Origin: Nymphaea colorata
Lineage: Eukaryota; Streptophyta; Magnoliopsida; Nymphaeales; Nymphaeaceae
Assembly (NCBI RefSeq): GCF_008831285.2
Contig: NC_045142.1
Location: 625,001-689,000, forward strand
Direction of reading: 5' to 3'
DNA length: 64,000 nt
The translations under genes and the position numbers were made by a program. Shown in pieces: positions 1-14,320 of this stretch. Each line of letters begins with the position of its first letter. The first letter of the stretch is position 1. The notes beneath the pieces were generated by a model, which had not been told where the DNA came from, made no database searches, and saw only the letters and a list, made by a program, of their open reading frames with translations.

Positions 1-2640
1 TTAGCAAGCAATATAAGCAACTTTCCACAAAGCCAATTCTGTGAGAGAGGGAGAGAGAATGCCTGGGAAATTGGGCAACGGTAATTGAGCCGAGTATGTC
101 ATGGCTCGGCTCGGCTCTTGAACATGGAAGAGGGCTTGTTCGGCTCTGCTCGACTCAGACATTTTGGCAAAAACCATACGGATTTTACGGTGTCAAGGGT
201 AAAACATTTCAGGGTTTCTTTTACCCATGTTTGAATAGTAAAATCGATGTTTGCAACAATCGTTCAGTACCTTTTTTTAACAAGAAAAGGCATCACTATC
301 ACTAGTTTCTAAGCCCACATTTTAAGTCGTGAGCACGCATGTGTAACTTAATTGTGAAAGGAAAAAAATATATGTATTCATATATTTTATATGTATATAA
401 TAAGATTATGGGGAGTTACATGAGGCATGGTGTCCCATAACTCGTATATAGTTTTGTTAATGACAATCATTCATTAGTTTTATTAATATTATGATTGATA
501 ACGAGGTTGAATATGTCAGTCCATGTGGGCGTTACATTGATAAATTATTGATATATTGTACTTTTATTTTCATTTAAGTTATAGTGGTTGACACGATCCA
601 ATGAAGGCTGATTGCATTGGCTAAGGCAGGAATCAATATGTATAACAAACTGCCATTTATTTCTAATATCTTGACATTTTTGTTTGAAATTTCCAGCTCT
701 GTCGTTCAAAAGAGTGAAGTTATATTGAAGAGATGGAAAAAAAAAAAAAGAAGAAGAACCACATTCAAATAAAGAATCAAAAAATGAGGTTTTTAGTTTT
801 AGATGGTTACTTTGGGAGCTGGGGACCTCTTCATTTATTTTGTTGTGATCCATCCAACCGAAAATTGGTATTACAGATGGGGACAAATGAGTAACACGAA
901 CAGCCAAGATGCCACTAGATCATTTATGATGAAACCTCTTCAAATATTTTTGCATTTATTTTAAAGGTAGGTTAAGTGGAAATTGAACTTTGTTGGGAAT
1001 GTTGATGTAATTAGTGAGACGTAGCCAAAGGTGCTGGGGAGAGGCTTGAATTCATGGAATGTCTGGATTTCTTAGCAGTGTGTTTGAGTTTGACAGCCAT
1101 GAAACCCTTTATCGAAAAACATACAGGTCCTTTATTGCTTTTTAATCGTCATATGTTTTATGAGGATTTATTTTGGATTCTTTTCTTATTTTGAAAATGT
1201 TATAAGGCAAAAGTGGGGTGATGGGGACTAATAATTTGTTTCATTTGAAACAAATTTCTAGATGGCATGCCCATTTGGCTTGTCTACAACGTCAGTTTGA
1301 TGTTTGTTCATACAATTTTAAAGCAGTCGTTATTGTAAATTTGTAAAAAAAGATTTAGTCTATGTTTGTTCTCATTGTTTAAACTTGTTTACAAAGTTCT
1401 CTAACAATAGTAACAAATCATATATTCACATCAGTTCAAGTGACGTAACTTTCTTTTTGTTCTCTGTCTTAGGCTTTCTTCACTTGTCTTTAGCGTTAAA
1501 GTAGCGAAAGATGCTCATCCTGACAACGAAACATAAAAGCATGCTTGAGTAAGGTGATAAGATACGGAGGAACAAATCCTTTTCGAAAGGATAGTGATGA
1601 AATGGTATGAGATGATTTACCTAGATATGCTTTCCAAACTATATCACCCTTTGACCATATCTAGCACTTTAATCTTTCAGCTCGCCAACTACTGTTCCCT
1701 CTGAGATGCTTTAGAGCTGAGTTCATTGTTTCTTGCTCTTTTTTTCTTTTCAGTCTCTAGACCCTGGGAGCAGAGATGGGAGGGGAAGAAGCATCGGCTT
1801 GTGGTAGAACTGATATGCTTGCTCACTCTTTTCAATTCCTTTTCGTTTCTTGGTCATCTATCTCTTATCTCTCACTAACCCCTCTCTATGTCTCACCAAC
1901 CATTTCCTTCTTGGACCTCCCTATGTTTTCTTCGCATTCATGTTTTTGCTTTTGTCAGTTTTGATGTCAGATCTAAGTTTAAGCTAAGATCCTTTTAGTG
2001 TAACCTACAATATAAACAAATACAGAATTTTACCATTGTGCAAAAAAAAAAAAAAAGGATTTAAATCCTTAAATTATGACAAAACCTCATATTTTGAAAT
2101 TAGGCCAGAAGGAGAGTAATCTTAAATCTATGAATTTGAAATCTCCCATGATATCAAATCACCTTCGAGTCTCATATCTAAGACTATCAAACACCCCTCA
2201 TCTATTTCAGTTTTGTTCTCACCGATTAATAGCTGTGACGCAAATTTTGGTGGGTAACTTGTTGTTTCCTAAACACTATCTCAATTTTTTAGACAGATTT
2301 TTTATGAAACAATTAGAAACCATTCAACTGCCACACGACCCGTAAAAATGCACCTTTAGATTTGGGTGCCAACATGAACTTAAGTTGGATTTGAGCTAAA
2401 TCGATCCATATTTCAGTTCATCCAAATAAGCGTGAAACTCATTCAAAATTTTGTCCATCCATTACTAAACCGTGCTTTCCAAGTCCGGGTTTAATTCTAC
2501 CACTTGATATTTTACCCGATGGGATTTGAACCTGAAAGAAATAAAAAATTAAGCTGGCTTTTGTAATTACATGAAAAGCTTACGCATGTATTTGTAACTG
2601 ATATTCCAGTTCGGGCTCTAACAAAGTCCAGTACCCGATC
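1..2640. other. Intergenic, no gene recognised
   Basis: AT-rich sequence with poly-A and poly-T runs. The short open frames here match no family I know and show no convincing splice-site pairs. Around 100-165 there is a GCTCGGCTCGGCTC-type stretch of the kind often seen in old plant repeats. Confidence 0.6.
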
Positions 2641-2960
2641 CATCTGAATCGCTGCCGGTTATTAAAACCTGACGGGCCGCATAACCAGTACACTCTAGAA
2701 CACAAGGGGCCCAAAGCCTTCTCAGAAGTAAGAGCGCCAAGCAGCCGGTTTCCCCGCCTTCCAATCTTGCGAGTCGTTGGGGATCTCTCTCTCGGTTTCC
2801 TCGGCCTCCAACCCTGTGCCTCGTTGGTATCTCCCTCTCTCTCACTGTGTGTGTGTGTTTTCCTTCAGCCATGCTAATTGCTATTCCGACGATTTGCTTA
2901 CATAAGTTGGACAATGCAATGACCGACTTATCTTTGCCTTTTCCAGACAAGTGGTACGTT
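2641..2960 (+). other. GC-richer, first-exon-like patch (unresolved)
   Basis: This patch is much more GC- and CT-rich than its surroundings. It resembles a plant 5' leader: CTCTCTCT tracts, then TTTTCCTTCAG just before an ATG at 2870. The frame from that ATG runs about 32 codons and crosses a good donor (TG|GTACGT near 2953). I do not recognise the peptide and cannot follow it into a convincing gene. It may be a decayed gene start, a non-coding first exon or a promoter relic. Confidence 0.25.
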
Positions 2961-3592
2961 TAAAACTCCAATTTTGCTGAAGCAACAAAATAAAAATATC
3001 CTGCATTTCAGAAAATTAGGTGCTCGTTTTATTTGCCTCTGAATTTTGGGCATTTGTTTTCCGCACTTCCCTCTCTCTCTCTCTCTACATTTCTAGCAAC
3101 TTCTATCCATAGTTCTTGAAACAGCGCAATACCAATTAAGCTTGTTCTTTTGGATAAGTAATACATATAAAATCCCGTCATAGTTGAAGCAATAAAGATT
3201 CCCCGCCATGTAGAAATTTGTGTATTGGTTTCGTTTTTTTTTTTTTTTTTGGCCAACAGGGATCTCTGTGCTCTTTTCGTAGAAGATTTCTCTGTGCGAA
3301 GATTTGGTTGATTATTTTATTGCTGTTGCTCTTCAATGATTTTTGCTTGAAGGCCTTGCTTGTTTCGGTATTGTAGATCTTCTCTTTTCCGCAATACATG
3401 CCAGTTGTGGACGGCTGCGACTTTGCTGTTACATATGCTCCATGTCGCCGATTGGAATTCTTGGGGTGTTGTTCAAAAGGGAACTTCTTAATGATGTTGA
3501 TTAAGCATTTGTTTTTTTCCAGAAATACGTCAAACATGTATAGCCAAAGATGTGAGACTTTCTAATATTTAAAATCTTCATTCTAGGATATA

Positions 3593-4110
3593 ATGGCAAC
3601 AAAATTGGCGGCAATTCAAATCATTGGTGTCGCCATATGTGTTCGTCCAATGAATTTTCTCAGCAGGAAAAGAGGAGATCATCGTATAGTTTTCTCGTTA
3701 GGGCATACATACTTAATTTTCTCTGAAACATCTTATAGTTCTGTATCTGTTCCAGGAGCTTTGAATGCAAACATAAGGAACAGATAGGAACACTGACATG
3801 GCCGACATGTCCTGGTCTTTAGAATTATGCATAGGAGGAAGAACGGGGGAGAATACCTTATAGTTTTCCATCTGTTGGGGTAGCTTTGAGTGCATGCCTA
3901 CATAGGTCTCTCTAAGATTATCTTGTTACTTTTCTACCTCTTGGAGGAGATTTGAGTAAATGCCAACAAAATTGACTGCATATCGAATCAATGACATGGC
4001 CGACATATCTTGGCGTTTAGAATTATGGACAGGAAGAAGACAGAGGAGAAGATCTTAATAGTTTTCTATCCGTTGGGATTGTTTTGGATGCGTACATAAA
4101 AGCTATCCTG
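3593..4110 (+). repeat. Degenerate tandem repeat, about 200-bp period
   Basis: Diverged copies of one unit recur here. GACATGGCCGACAT appears near 3796 and again near 3995. A TAGTTTTCYATCYGTTGG motif appears near 3862 and 4060, with a weaker relative near 3738. A GGCAACAAAATTGRC motif appears near 3594 and 3962. Spacing is about 199 bp for the two best copies. There is no obvious coding potential, and the family is unknown. Confidence 0.5.
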
Positions 4111-4499
4111 CCTATAGCATAGTGTTTGTATAAGCTTCTATTTGAAGGGAATCAGAATTGGAAGCAGACTCTGTGAGCTGGAAAATGGAGGATTCTCAAA
4201 GAGGGAGGCATTTGAAAAACCGTTTGTATTTTTCAAAATAATACATATGATATTTTGTTATTCACAAGCTTAATTCTTCTCCACCTTGTCTTGCTTTTCG
4301 CTCATTTTCATGATTCTTTGTTTGTTTGCATTTTTATGCTGTTATTTTCACTTTTATTTTCATTTGTCTACATAATATTTCTATGGACATATTTATTTCT
4401 TCCCTAGATAGGCGCCTAAGGCTGCCCAGTCTGGTGGCGCCTTAGTTGTATCTTGAAACATTGCAAAATCTTTAGGTTAAATGTGAAATAAGAAATAAA

Positions 4500-4613
4500 A
4501 AAAGGGACGGGCTGCCCTTCTCGAGTGTCTCCCTCTCTCTTCCCCCCTGCTGCAGTCTCCGACGCTTTGGCTGTTGGGGCGGCCGTCACAGCTGGTGCTG
4601 CCGCTGCTCCCAG
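4500..4613 (+). other. PHF5A: Probable 5'-UTR exon of the PHF5A gene
   Basis: A CT- and GC-rich leader-like segment ends in CCCAG|GTAAGAG, a near-consensus donor at 4613/4614. The matching acceptor is TTTCAG|GTGCACAG at 6660/6661, only 31 bp before the PHF5A start codon. A 5'-UTR intron of about 2 kb is therefore likely. The transcription start is not visible, so the left end is approximate. An extra leader exon inside 4614-6660 is possible. Confidence 0.5.
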
Positions 4614-6691
4614 GTAAGAGCTTAGGTTTTCTTTTTATTTTTCTTCTTTCCTCCTTCCCTCCTTTTCTTCTTCTTCAACGTGGCATATCCCGTCTATCTC
4701 AACCTGGAGAGACCGAGAGCTTTCCTGGAGATGACCGCTTGCGTCATCCTGCATCTCCCATCCCCACCTTTAAGAAGAGAATCAATTATCCTGCACTTTT
4801 CCTTCAGCTCGGGCAACTCTTGACCCCGTCTCCTTGGCCAGGCCGTTGATCCGCAGACCAACCTTGGCTTCTCAACAGGTGACACCCTTGTAGCATCAAA
4901 GCAATGCAAAAATAAATCGAGGTCGATGTTCACCATTGATAATCTTGTCAAACATCTGGAAGCCCTGGGGGTGATGAGAACGGCAAAGAAGCAAGAAACC
5001 CGAGGAAACAAATAGGGCTTTAGATAAAGGCGTTGACGACCAAAACGCTTTAGAAAGAAAAATAAATGAGTTATTTAGAAGGTATAAAAAAGGAAAAGCA
5101 GATTCAGAATATTAGATGGCAGTGAAGAAGTTTGTGTTGAACCCTAGAACTACGTCTCAACTTCGACAGCAAGTGGAGGATCCCAATTCTTAGTTCTTTT
5201 AAAACAATCATCTTAATGATTTTTTAGTCATCAACGTGCATTTTTGCGCGCTGTATTGTTCTTGGGGATGGTAAATTGGTAGTGCACTTTTACTGTAATA
5301 TATAGATTATTCAATCAATATACTTCGGATTTGAGATTCCATTTCAAGATGTTATTGCTACCTTCATCTACTTCCTTCTTTTTTGTTGTTCGTTTGAACC
5401 ACATTTACCTATACAAATTCAGACCATCTTAAATCCAAACCAATATTTTGTGGATGTTGACTTTAATTTGTTTCACGTCCATCTTGAATCGAACTCAGTC
5501 AGAGTAGGAACTCAATAGGACTTGACCCCTCCTTGTATATACATCACTATTTTCTTACTTTTTAACCATGTTTGAAGCGTGTGTTCCCCACTTCCATTTC
5601 TTTCATTGCTTCTGATATCCAGTTTGTATCCTTGTAAATATGGTTGATATAGATTCTAGAAAAATTATCTCATTTCATGCATTGGGTAACTATGGAGCTG
5701 AAAGTTCATGCATTGATAGATGAATGAATACATGATGAGGGCTTGAAGCTAGTAACTTTTTGCAGTTAGTTGTCTCCAAGAATATATCCTGTTTCTGTAA
5801 AATACTTGTTTTTATTTCTGGCTACAGTTTAGACAATTTTTGTCAATGTCAGAGGGTGGAATTTGGAAACAATATTCCAGAGAATTTGTTCCTTAAAATG
5901 AATCCCACATAAGAGTAGTTGTTTGATGCGTGTTCTGATAAGATGTTGGATTCATATTTGGAAAAAAAAAAACCTGTTGCAAAAATACCAGCTATTTTTT
6001 TTTCCGAGTACTATGCAATGCATTAACGTCGACCTTTCATTTGGATGGAAAATTTCATCATAAATGGGGGCTTTCCTGTCCCTTGGTTTTAAATTTTTAA
6101 TTAAATGCCTGTTATGTTATAATGAACCTGGAAGAGCTTTTTCATTTTCACCATTGATTCTTCATTTCTCTTACTTTTATAATTCTATTGCTCCTTGATG
6201 GCTGCCATGAGCACCTTGCCTATTCAACATGGTTCGTATCATCTGTATTTTCCTCTTTGATATGGATTGTGTACAAGTCGCATTTTGAGTTTTGAATTTC
6301 AATGAGTTTTGTGAGATTAACTTATGTCGAAGTGCAGATGAAAATGGATAAGAGGTACACACTCAGTGGGAACACAATTTCATGTGGTTCAATTAACAAT
6401 ATATCCTTGAAAACGTAATGTAGTTCGTGTCTCCAAAGCGGAATTACACATTCATCTTTTGTTGCATAACGAATGGCATTAGCATTTTCGGTTTAGCATC
6501 TTCCACTTTTTCATGCTTCCAGACTTTCTTTATATCAAAGTTCAGAATTTTCCATTCTTCTTTGTCATGTTTGAATATGATGAGGACAGGCTTGAGTTTA
6601 TGATCTTCTATAAGTTATGTTTTTTGTTGACTACTTATTCACTGATATCCACCATTTCAGGTGCACAGCTCATAATCCTTAAAGGAAAAAC

Positions 6692-7024
6692 ATGGCAAAG
6701 CACCATCCTGATCTTATTATGTGTAGGAAGCAGCCTGGAATTGCAATTGGCCGGTTATGTGAGAAGTGTGATGGGAAGTGTGTGATTTGTGATTCATACG
6801 TGCGGCCTTGCACACTCGTCCGTGTTTGTGATGAATGCAACTACGGTTCTTTCCAGGGAAGATGCGTAATCTGCGGAGGTGTAGGAATTTCTGATGCCTA
6901 CTATTGTAAGGAGTGTACGCAGCAGGAGAAGGACAGGGATGGTTGTCCTAAGATTGTCAATTTGGGTAGCGCCAAAACTGATCTATTCTATGAACGTAAA
7001 AAATATGGGTTCAAAAAGAGATGA
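6692..7024 (+). CDS. PHF5A: PHF5A/Rds3 (SF3b subunit, U2 snRNP spliceosome component)
   Basis: This is an uninterrupted 110-codon CDS, the full length of the family. PHF5A (SF3b14b, Rds3 in yeast) is a small zinc-binding subunit of the SF3b complex of U2 snRNP. It helps hold the branch-point adenosine of introns in the nucleus. The protein starts [20 protein letters not shown] and ends KKYGFKKR. It contains the series of CxxC knuckles (CEKC, CVIC, CDEC, CVIC, CKEC, residues about 23-85) that forms the zinc-stabilised knot. It looks practically identical to the Arabidopsis protein as I remember it. The start is fixed by homology, and a splice acceptor lies 31 bp upstream. The lack of introns in the CDS, with an intron in the leader, is usual in plants. 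It converges with ALB3 downstream. Confidence 0.97.
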   Translation: MAKHHPDLIMCRKQPGIAIGRLCEKCDGKCVICDSYVRPCTLVRVCDECNYGSFQGRCVICGGVGISDAYYCKECTQQEKDRDGCPKIVNLGSAKTDLFYERKKYGFKKR

Positions 7025-8533
7025 ACCAATGTTTGTTATCTTCTAATTAGCGGTATGCTTGTATTCTCTTCAGAATCCTCTTTAGTCTTCACTTTTTTGA
7101 CAAACATTTATATGGACTTGTTAAATTTATGAAGAATATGCTTGGATGCTACATAGTATTGTTACCTTACGTTATCCCTTTAGACAACTACGACCTCTTA
7201 TACGCTTTCGTCAATGTATTGCTTCGAGAAGATGACATACCACGAAGCATGAACTCTCTTTCTTTCAACATAATGAAGCCATGAATTTGGTGGATGAGGT
7301 AAGCAAAGAGGTACTATGGGCATTGCCCAACTGTTGGATGCTGATGATAGTGCAATTCGCGGGAGGATAAAGTACTGTTTGGCTTATTTCTGTTGTGTAC
7401 TTTGCTCGATCAAATTACATAGCTGAAAATATGATAAGATTGTTGTTTTGTCAGCTATAATGAGACTACTTTGGGCTTTTCCTTGAGGTCCCGTCGTTAG
7501 GACTGCAATGCGGTTTCTTAAGAATGTCAGCGTAGAAGCACCATAGTTCCGACACAGATCTCTCTCTCTCTCTTTCTCTCCCTCCAGGACCATTCGGGTC
7601 CAGAGTTCCAATTCCTCGTTACCAAAGTTTCATGAATCAAAGAACCCACAAGAAAGAAAAGACTGTGTTGTCGTAGATGTGTAAACGGAATGGGCGTAGC
7701 AGGCAGAAGAATGGTGAAATGGAGCCTGTCTCCACGCGCTTTGCATCGTCATTACTTCTAAGATCCCAATCACTTAAGCCTGTCTCCAGAATGAAGCCTG
7801 TACCATGGTAATTGTAATTAACCCGCTACTGTGCTATGGTGAATGCAATTCACTGGGTACTAATTACTACACATAGCTTCCGTCAAGAGCTGAAACAGCC
7901 CAACTTGAATATGAAAAGCTATCTACAATTTGAAGCTAGAAACAAACAGAAGTAGCAGATAGCGTAGCCGATGGGGACGAAAGCAGCATTCAGCCTGGCA
8001 ACATTCTACATACAGAAGGGTATCACGTATAAGAGAGAAAACTGCACCACGAAGATGCACACTTTGAGTTACAAAGTACTAGTTCACACTCCAGATTGCC
8101 TCGACATCTTCAATCGCTTAAAGCAGATTACATGAACTATTGATTCAATTGGGTTTGATGGTGTATAAAATGGTAATTCACATCTGAACATGATCCAGCG
8201 TACTGCTTAACGTTGCTTTCATGAATTTCAGACACCCTGAGGTGAACTTAACGTTTGCATAAAGACCAATGAAAGAAAATTACATCCGCTTAAGGAAATG
8301 GGCATTAAGAAGAAGCCTTATAAATAGCAAGCAAGCACATATAAATATGCCTGCAAAGAGGGACATCATGCACCCCCATGTAATTTATACATTTGATGCT
8401 ATCAATCAATTGCACAGGCCATCACAGTCAAAACATACATACACTGCCTAATCTGTTTAACAGGCAACTCTCTAAAAGAAACTAAGGCACCAGAGAAGCT
8501 CTTGTCCGGAGAAAGAAATGTGTCAAGGCATGC
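7025..8533. other. Convergent intergenic region and 3' UTRs
   Basis: This is the 3' flank of PHF5A on + and of ALB3 on -. It has a short CT tract at about 7559-7580 and otherwise no recognisable feature. Polyadenylation sites cannot be placed reliably by eye. Confidence 0.6.
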
Positions 8534-11500
8534 TCAGGATGATCGTCTCCTCTTTGATCTCTTACCCTTTCTTTGGGAAGAATAATCAACAACTTGCTTA
8601 CTGTTACTTGAAGCCAAAGCCTCCTCCAAATCCTGTGGAAGACTTCTAAATTAATTCAAGGAAGAAACTGCATCCTCTCCAATTTAATAAATTCTGAAGA
8701 TAGCCACAATTTTGTGCTTCTAGCCTCACCTTCTACGTTCCAAAGAGGAATACAGGATAAAGAATGAAAAGTGAACAAGCACTCTATTATAGCTCATGGT
8801 AATTGGTAAGCAATATTTACAAGAAAAGCGTGTAAATAAGCTGCCCATGCCGTGAATGAGGCCTAGATAATATAGCAGATCAAATAAATACACGAAAGTT
8901 GATAAATAAGAAAAGAGAAGCAACGGTTTGAACCATTTCTGAAACTCTCAGTGGCAGGACGAAGGATTGGCCATGAACCCCCTCTAAAATCAGTTGGAAC
9001 CATTAGTTAAGGCAGTTTTCCATGCATGTTATTTTTTCTACGTTTGTATACTGCATCCCACCCATTAGTACCTACTTTTACGGTTCGTTTTCTTTTTCTA
9101 CTTTTTTTTCTTTTTCCTTTTTGTTTTTTTTTTTGAGAGAGAGAGAGAGACGCCAAGCCTTGTGTTATATGGAAACAAATTTGAGTACTCGAGCGTGACA
9201 AATACATAATCCATAGAAATTTAAAATGCCTGAATGAACAACTAACCTTGTCCTTTGTCTCTTCATCAGAGCTTTCATCAGAATCAGAAGCTAATGCCTG
9301 AACCTCATCCTCTTGCAATGCCTTATTTAGTTTCTTTTGCTTCTCTTCTTCTTTCAATCGCCTAAACCTATTGAAGAATACCAAAATGAAGCATAGACTT
9401 GTTTTTATGGAGAAATCACTAGCAGTTGACAGACAATAATTTACCTATCACCAGGAAGTGGTTCAATGTTGGCAGCTGATTGTGAAGTTGAGCGCTTTGC
9501 CTGTCCTGCAGTAATTATGGTATTAGCACCAGCATCAACAACAGGTTTTGCCCCACCTAGCTTCCGCAGCCATACTTGTTGCGCTGTGCTCAAGACATTG
9601 TTTGTAAACCTACAATAACAGATAAAACAATTGTCATCATGCTATAACATAAAAATTAACCGCAATCAAGAAATTTACTAAAATTTTTTTCCCTACTTTT
9701 CTCATAGTAAGAAAACACCATTCAAGGTAAAATGAGCTGCATTAAAAAAGACTTCTGGGTTCATTAAAGAAAACGAATACTTTTCCTTTCACAGTGAAAT
9801 GACTGCTTTTGACAATTGCTACAGATGAAAGACCCTAAAGAAAATAGTTCTTACAAAAACAATGATGCATACCAAGTGCATAATGAAACATAAAGCCAAA
9901 GGTCCAAGCAATAGACAAATGCCCAAACTGCCAACTGAAGAAATAAACTGGAGTGGTTAGTGAAGAACAAGGAACCAAGGGAATGAAGTGAACTGTTTCC
10001 AGCCAAAAGCAAGACACAAATGTTTGAACCAACAGGCCACAAGAGATGCTGACAGTTTGGCAGTTGATCTCTGTGCTTATAATTTGCATAACTATCATTC
10101 AAACAGGATATATAAGCATTAGTGTTATAGGCAAGACAATAGGAAAAGGTCATCTTTGAATACTTCGATCAACAAGCACCCTCTTTTGCTTATTCATGAA
10201 CAACTTACTGAATGACTTATGTAAGATAAGAGTAAAACTCCTACATCCAAAAAGAAACTGATGTGGTAGATCAACTAAAATAATCAAGATATAGTTCATA
10301 AGATCTTGCAGGTAGTCAGTATTTAATTGGTACGGTAACATAGAAAAGAGCATACAGATTAAATGTCCTTCTAATTCCACATACAACTCATGTTGAAAAA
10401 ATACTCAAAATTTAGCATGACTTTTGGTGCAGGCAAATGCAAGTAATGCTTCCTAAAAATTAATAGAATACATGATGAATGAGAACCGTCAGATTTTATC
10501 AGTAAATGCCTAAAACAATAACCCAAAATGTTTTTCTCAGAAGTCCCAGAAAATTTCTAAAATGTAAAGATTAAGAAAAAGGTTTTGCATTGTCTTCCTG
10601 CACATATATAAGCAAATGCTACAATTCTCTTAAAATATAAACAAAACAAAAATAGGAAATATGTCCTTCAAAATCTCATGGTTTTCAGTATTTGCACATG
10701 GCCATGGGGCAACGATGCAGCCAGGAGGTAAAACCAATGCACATAAATCGATGGTAGATGATAGCATCAGCTACCATCAAATAGTGACAGCATTATAGTA
10801 TTTTGAAAACCTTGTGTAATTGTACTAAAATGAGCACAATAACTTGATGCTTTCAAAATGTCATCAAGGTTGAGAACTGGTTATAAACATTATGGTAAAC
10901 AATCATGTGGGTAATGTCAAAACTTATCATGTAATTCAATTTCAAATAGATTCTTATCTGTGTCACATGATGCTCTGGTTCTACATATAGGATCCTGAGG
11001 ACCAACAGGGTAAACGCAAAATATTTGAAATCTGAAAGCTCAATATATAATATGAGAATGTCAAACAAATAATGGAATGATTCAATTAGAGAAGGCAGTA
11101 GCATAATGTAAAGAACAATATAAATTGTTAGTTGTTAAGCATGTACTAACCAGTATATGGATAAACCAGACGGCACTGACAAGGAAAAATATCCGATCAT
11201 TAGAGGAAGGAACTTCAACACTAGCAACGTGTTCTTTTGAGAAGGATCATCCGTCTGACAGAAAAGAAAACATACTGATTGATGACATAAACATAACACA
11301 ATAGCTCAAGCAATTTCTTGGAAAGTAAAGGAAACCTGTCATTCACCTGGGGTGGCTTCATAAGCTCCATTGAGACATATTGAGAAACAACAAGAAGCAC
11401 AGGAAGAACTAGGTAGGCTGCAGTGTCATGCCAGCCCAATGGAGGATGTCCATCCTGTAATGAAGAATGTATGTTATGATTCTAACCATGCGACGATCCT

Positions 11501-14286
11501 AACTATGAAGACATTCAAAAAGAAACAGGAAAAGACTGCCAGAAGAGAACATGCTCAAGCTAGGAATAATATGAATTGAAGAAGATGCATACACAACATG
11601 TGACACAAACCAGCTGTGTCTCATATGCTACCTTCAGACTTTGGAGTTCAAACAAGTTGCGTGGTCAGAGAAGATAAGGAACATGCAACAAGATTAAAAT
11701 TCCAGACAAACATGCCTGCTCAGTAGAACTAGGAAAAAAGGTACTAGGAAACCAAACATGAAATGCAGCAAGAAAAAGAATCTAGTTAAATTACCACGAA
11801 AGGAAGAAGCCAAGAAATTCCTGCACCACTTTGTCGGGCAGCAATAGTGGTTGGTCCACCGAGGGAGGGGATCCAAAAGAAACCTTCAGTCAACAATCCC
11901 TTCAGATGGCATGCATGACAAAATGGAATTAAAATAGATAACTCTCATCCAGCCATGCATTTTGAAAGTGAACATCTCAAAGAAAACAGCCATGCAAATC
12001 ATGGATTACCTCATTTGCAACATTAGAGAGGGCTTGATATAAGCCAATCCAAACTGGAATTGTAGCCAAGGTTGGGAAGCACCCTTAAGAAAGAAATTAA
12101 GGTCATTGCGTTAGCAGCCTCATATTGGTCAACTGTTACTTGATTTCAAAAAGCAAAACTAGCAGAGATGCAAGATACCAGACATGGCAAAACAAATATA
12201 ATTGCAAATTAATATAAAACATGTAGAAAGAAGAACTACAGCACAAGTTATGCTAGCAGCATTGCAACAAATTTAAATAACTAAATAAGAACAGAGAAAA
12301 GGTTACGTATCAAAATTTCTTAATTCTTAAATTAACCCCTGAATGTGTAAATCGAATGGAAATGGTGTCCGATGACATAGAACCACACAACTGGATAATT
12401 AAAAAGGTTCTCCTCTTTTCCCAACCAAGATTTGGAACCCAGTAATCCAGGTTAAGTCAAGCAACAAATTTACAATTATATTTGAAGAAGAATGTAGGTA
12501 GAATCTAGGATATCTCAAAAGGAAAAAAGACACCAACCTGCCAATGGATTAACTCCTGCTTGCTTGTACAAACGGGATGTCTCAAGTTGTATCCTTTCCT
12601 AATTAGAAAAAAAAAACACTAAAAATTAAGAAAAGAATAGAAAATATTTGTCATTCAGAAACAGTAGAAATGGAGACCACATAGTAAAAATATAGGTTAA
12701 AAATATAATTACCATCAGTTGCTTAAGATGCATTTTACATGATATATTACAAATGGTTCAATGAAGAGATGCAGGAGAAAATAACTGTTGGCAAATTAAA
12801 CAGTATCCTTTTATGTTTCCAGATGCATGACGGACAGAAGGAGAAACCACAAACATGACCTGTGCAAAGAAGGGAGCATTAAGAATAGCCAATCTTGAAT
12901 GAGTCAAGGCAAGTGGCTCAGTTAATGGGTAGCATGAAAATGGTGGCTATATGTTTGATGAGATGAGATAGTATTACATCATACTCTCCCTTTCCCCCTC
13001 GCCAACCAGAAAAAAGAAAAGAACTAAAGCTGCAAACCTAGAAGGACCAATTCTGAAGTGGCATTGCGCTTGCATCTAAGCAATTTCAAACCTGTATGCC
13101 TGTACTGCTTCCTACAGTGGGTCAGCAAGGCATGATCACATATGCCTGTACTGCTTCCTACAGTGGGTCAGCAAGGCATGATCACATTGGCACAGTTGCG
13201 AGCATAGACAAGCAGATATAAAACCTCAGTGCAAGGATATCTCTAATACATTGGTACATACACAGACACAGACATTCCTGGGATACTTATATGCATGCGC
13301 ACATAAATACAACCTACATACATAAATAGAGATAGAGATAATAGTGTAAAACAGGTCACAGTTCAGGTGATGGTGTCCATTGACCTTTTAGAAGTGTCTG
13401 TATGACATAGCTAAGAAGTCACTGCTGAATAGAATCCAATCTTGCCATAAACAAGAAAAGATTAAAATTTAAATTGCTTACGTAACTTTATCAACTGTGC
13501 CTTCCAACCTGATATTGGCATGACAAAATTTACTTCCTCAAATTCAAACTAACAAAAACTAAAAATTTTAGTTGTTACCTGATTTCCAGAATATCTTTGT
13601 TGGATTGCTTTTATTTTTGGCTGAAGGTTTTGCATGGCCAATGTTGACTCCACCTATAGAAACAATGACAGTCAATTTAGGCTGCAATGAAAAGCCTAAT
13701 TTCAACACAATGTGCAGAGAAAGAAAGTGGCAAAATTGCCTGCAGACAATGTAAAACATATAGAAAAGGGTCAACTTGGAAACAAACAAACCCTAGAAAC
13801 AAAAAAAATTCCAGTAAAAGCTGCAGCAGCAAAGCTATAAGTTAAAGTTAAGGGGGCACTAATACATAGCAAAATGAATTTTTTATTTCTTGCGATAAAA
13901 TAGGATCATGACAATATGTAATCATTAATCAATAGTTTATTTTACATGCATCTTATGATCAACAGAATATTTCCTAACAATGTTTATTTCTTGTGAGACA
14001 GTGATAGTATGTTATTGTCAATTATTTCCTCCAATAAGATATAATTGAAGAGATTTATTCTGTTTAGCAATGCATAATAAAAAGTGTTTCTTGTTACAAT
14101 ATATGCTTGAATAATACGTAAAAATTCATAAAATCTCCTAATGCATCAAAATGAAAAGAAAAAACAACTAATGTGAACCAATTTTTTCGAAACTAAACAT
14201 AGCGATGAGGTTAAACACAAATAAACATAGACATTTTTTCTCCAATAACGAGGCAAAAGATTTTTCGTTTTCTTTTGTCCCCCAAA

Positions 14287-14320
<34 letters not shown>

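Noticed and set aside
1776-1964. Short plus-strand frame starting MGGEEASACG
   Set aside because: The start looks protein-like but the rest is hydrophobic noise from a CT-rich stretch, and no splice partner is convincing.
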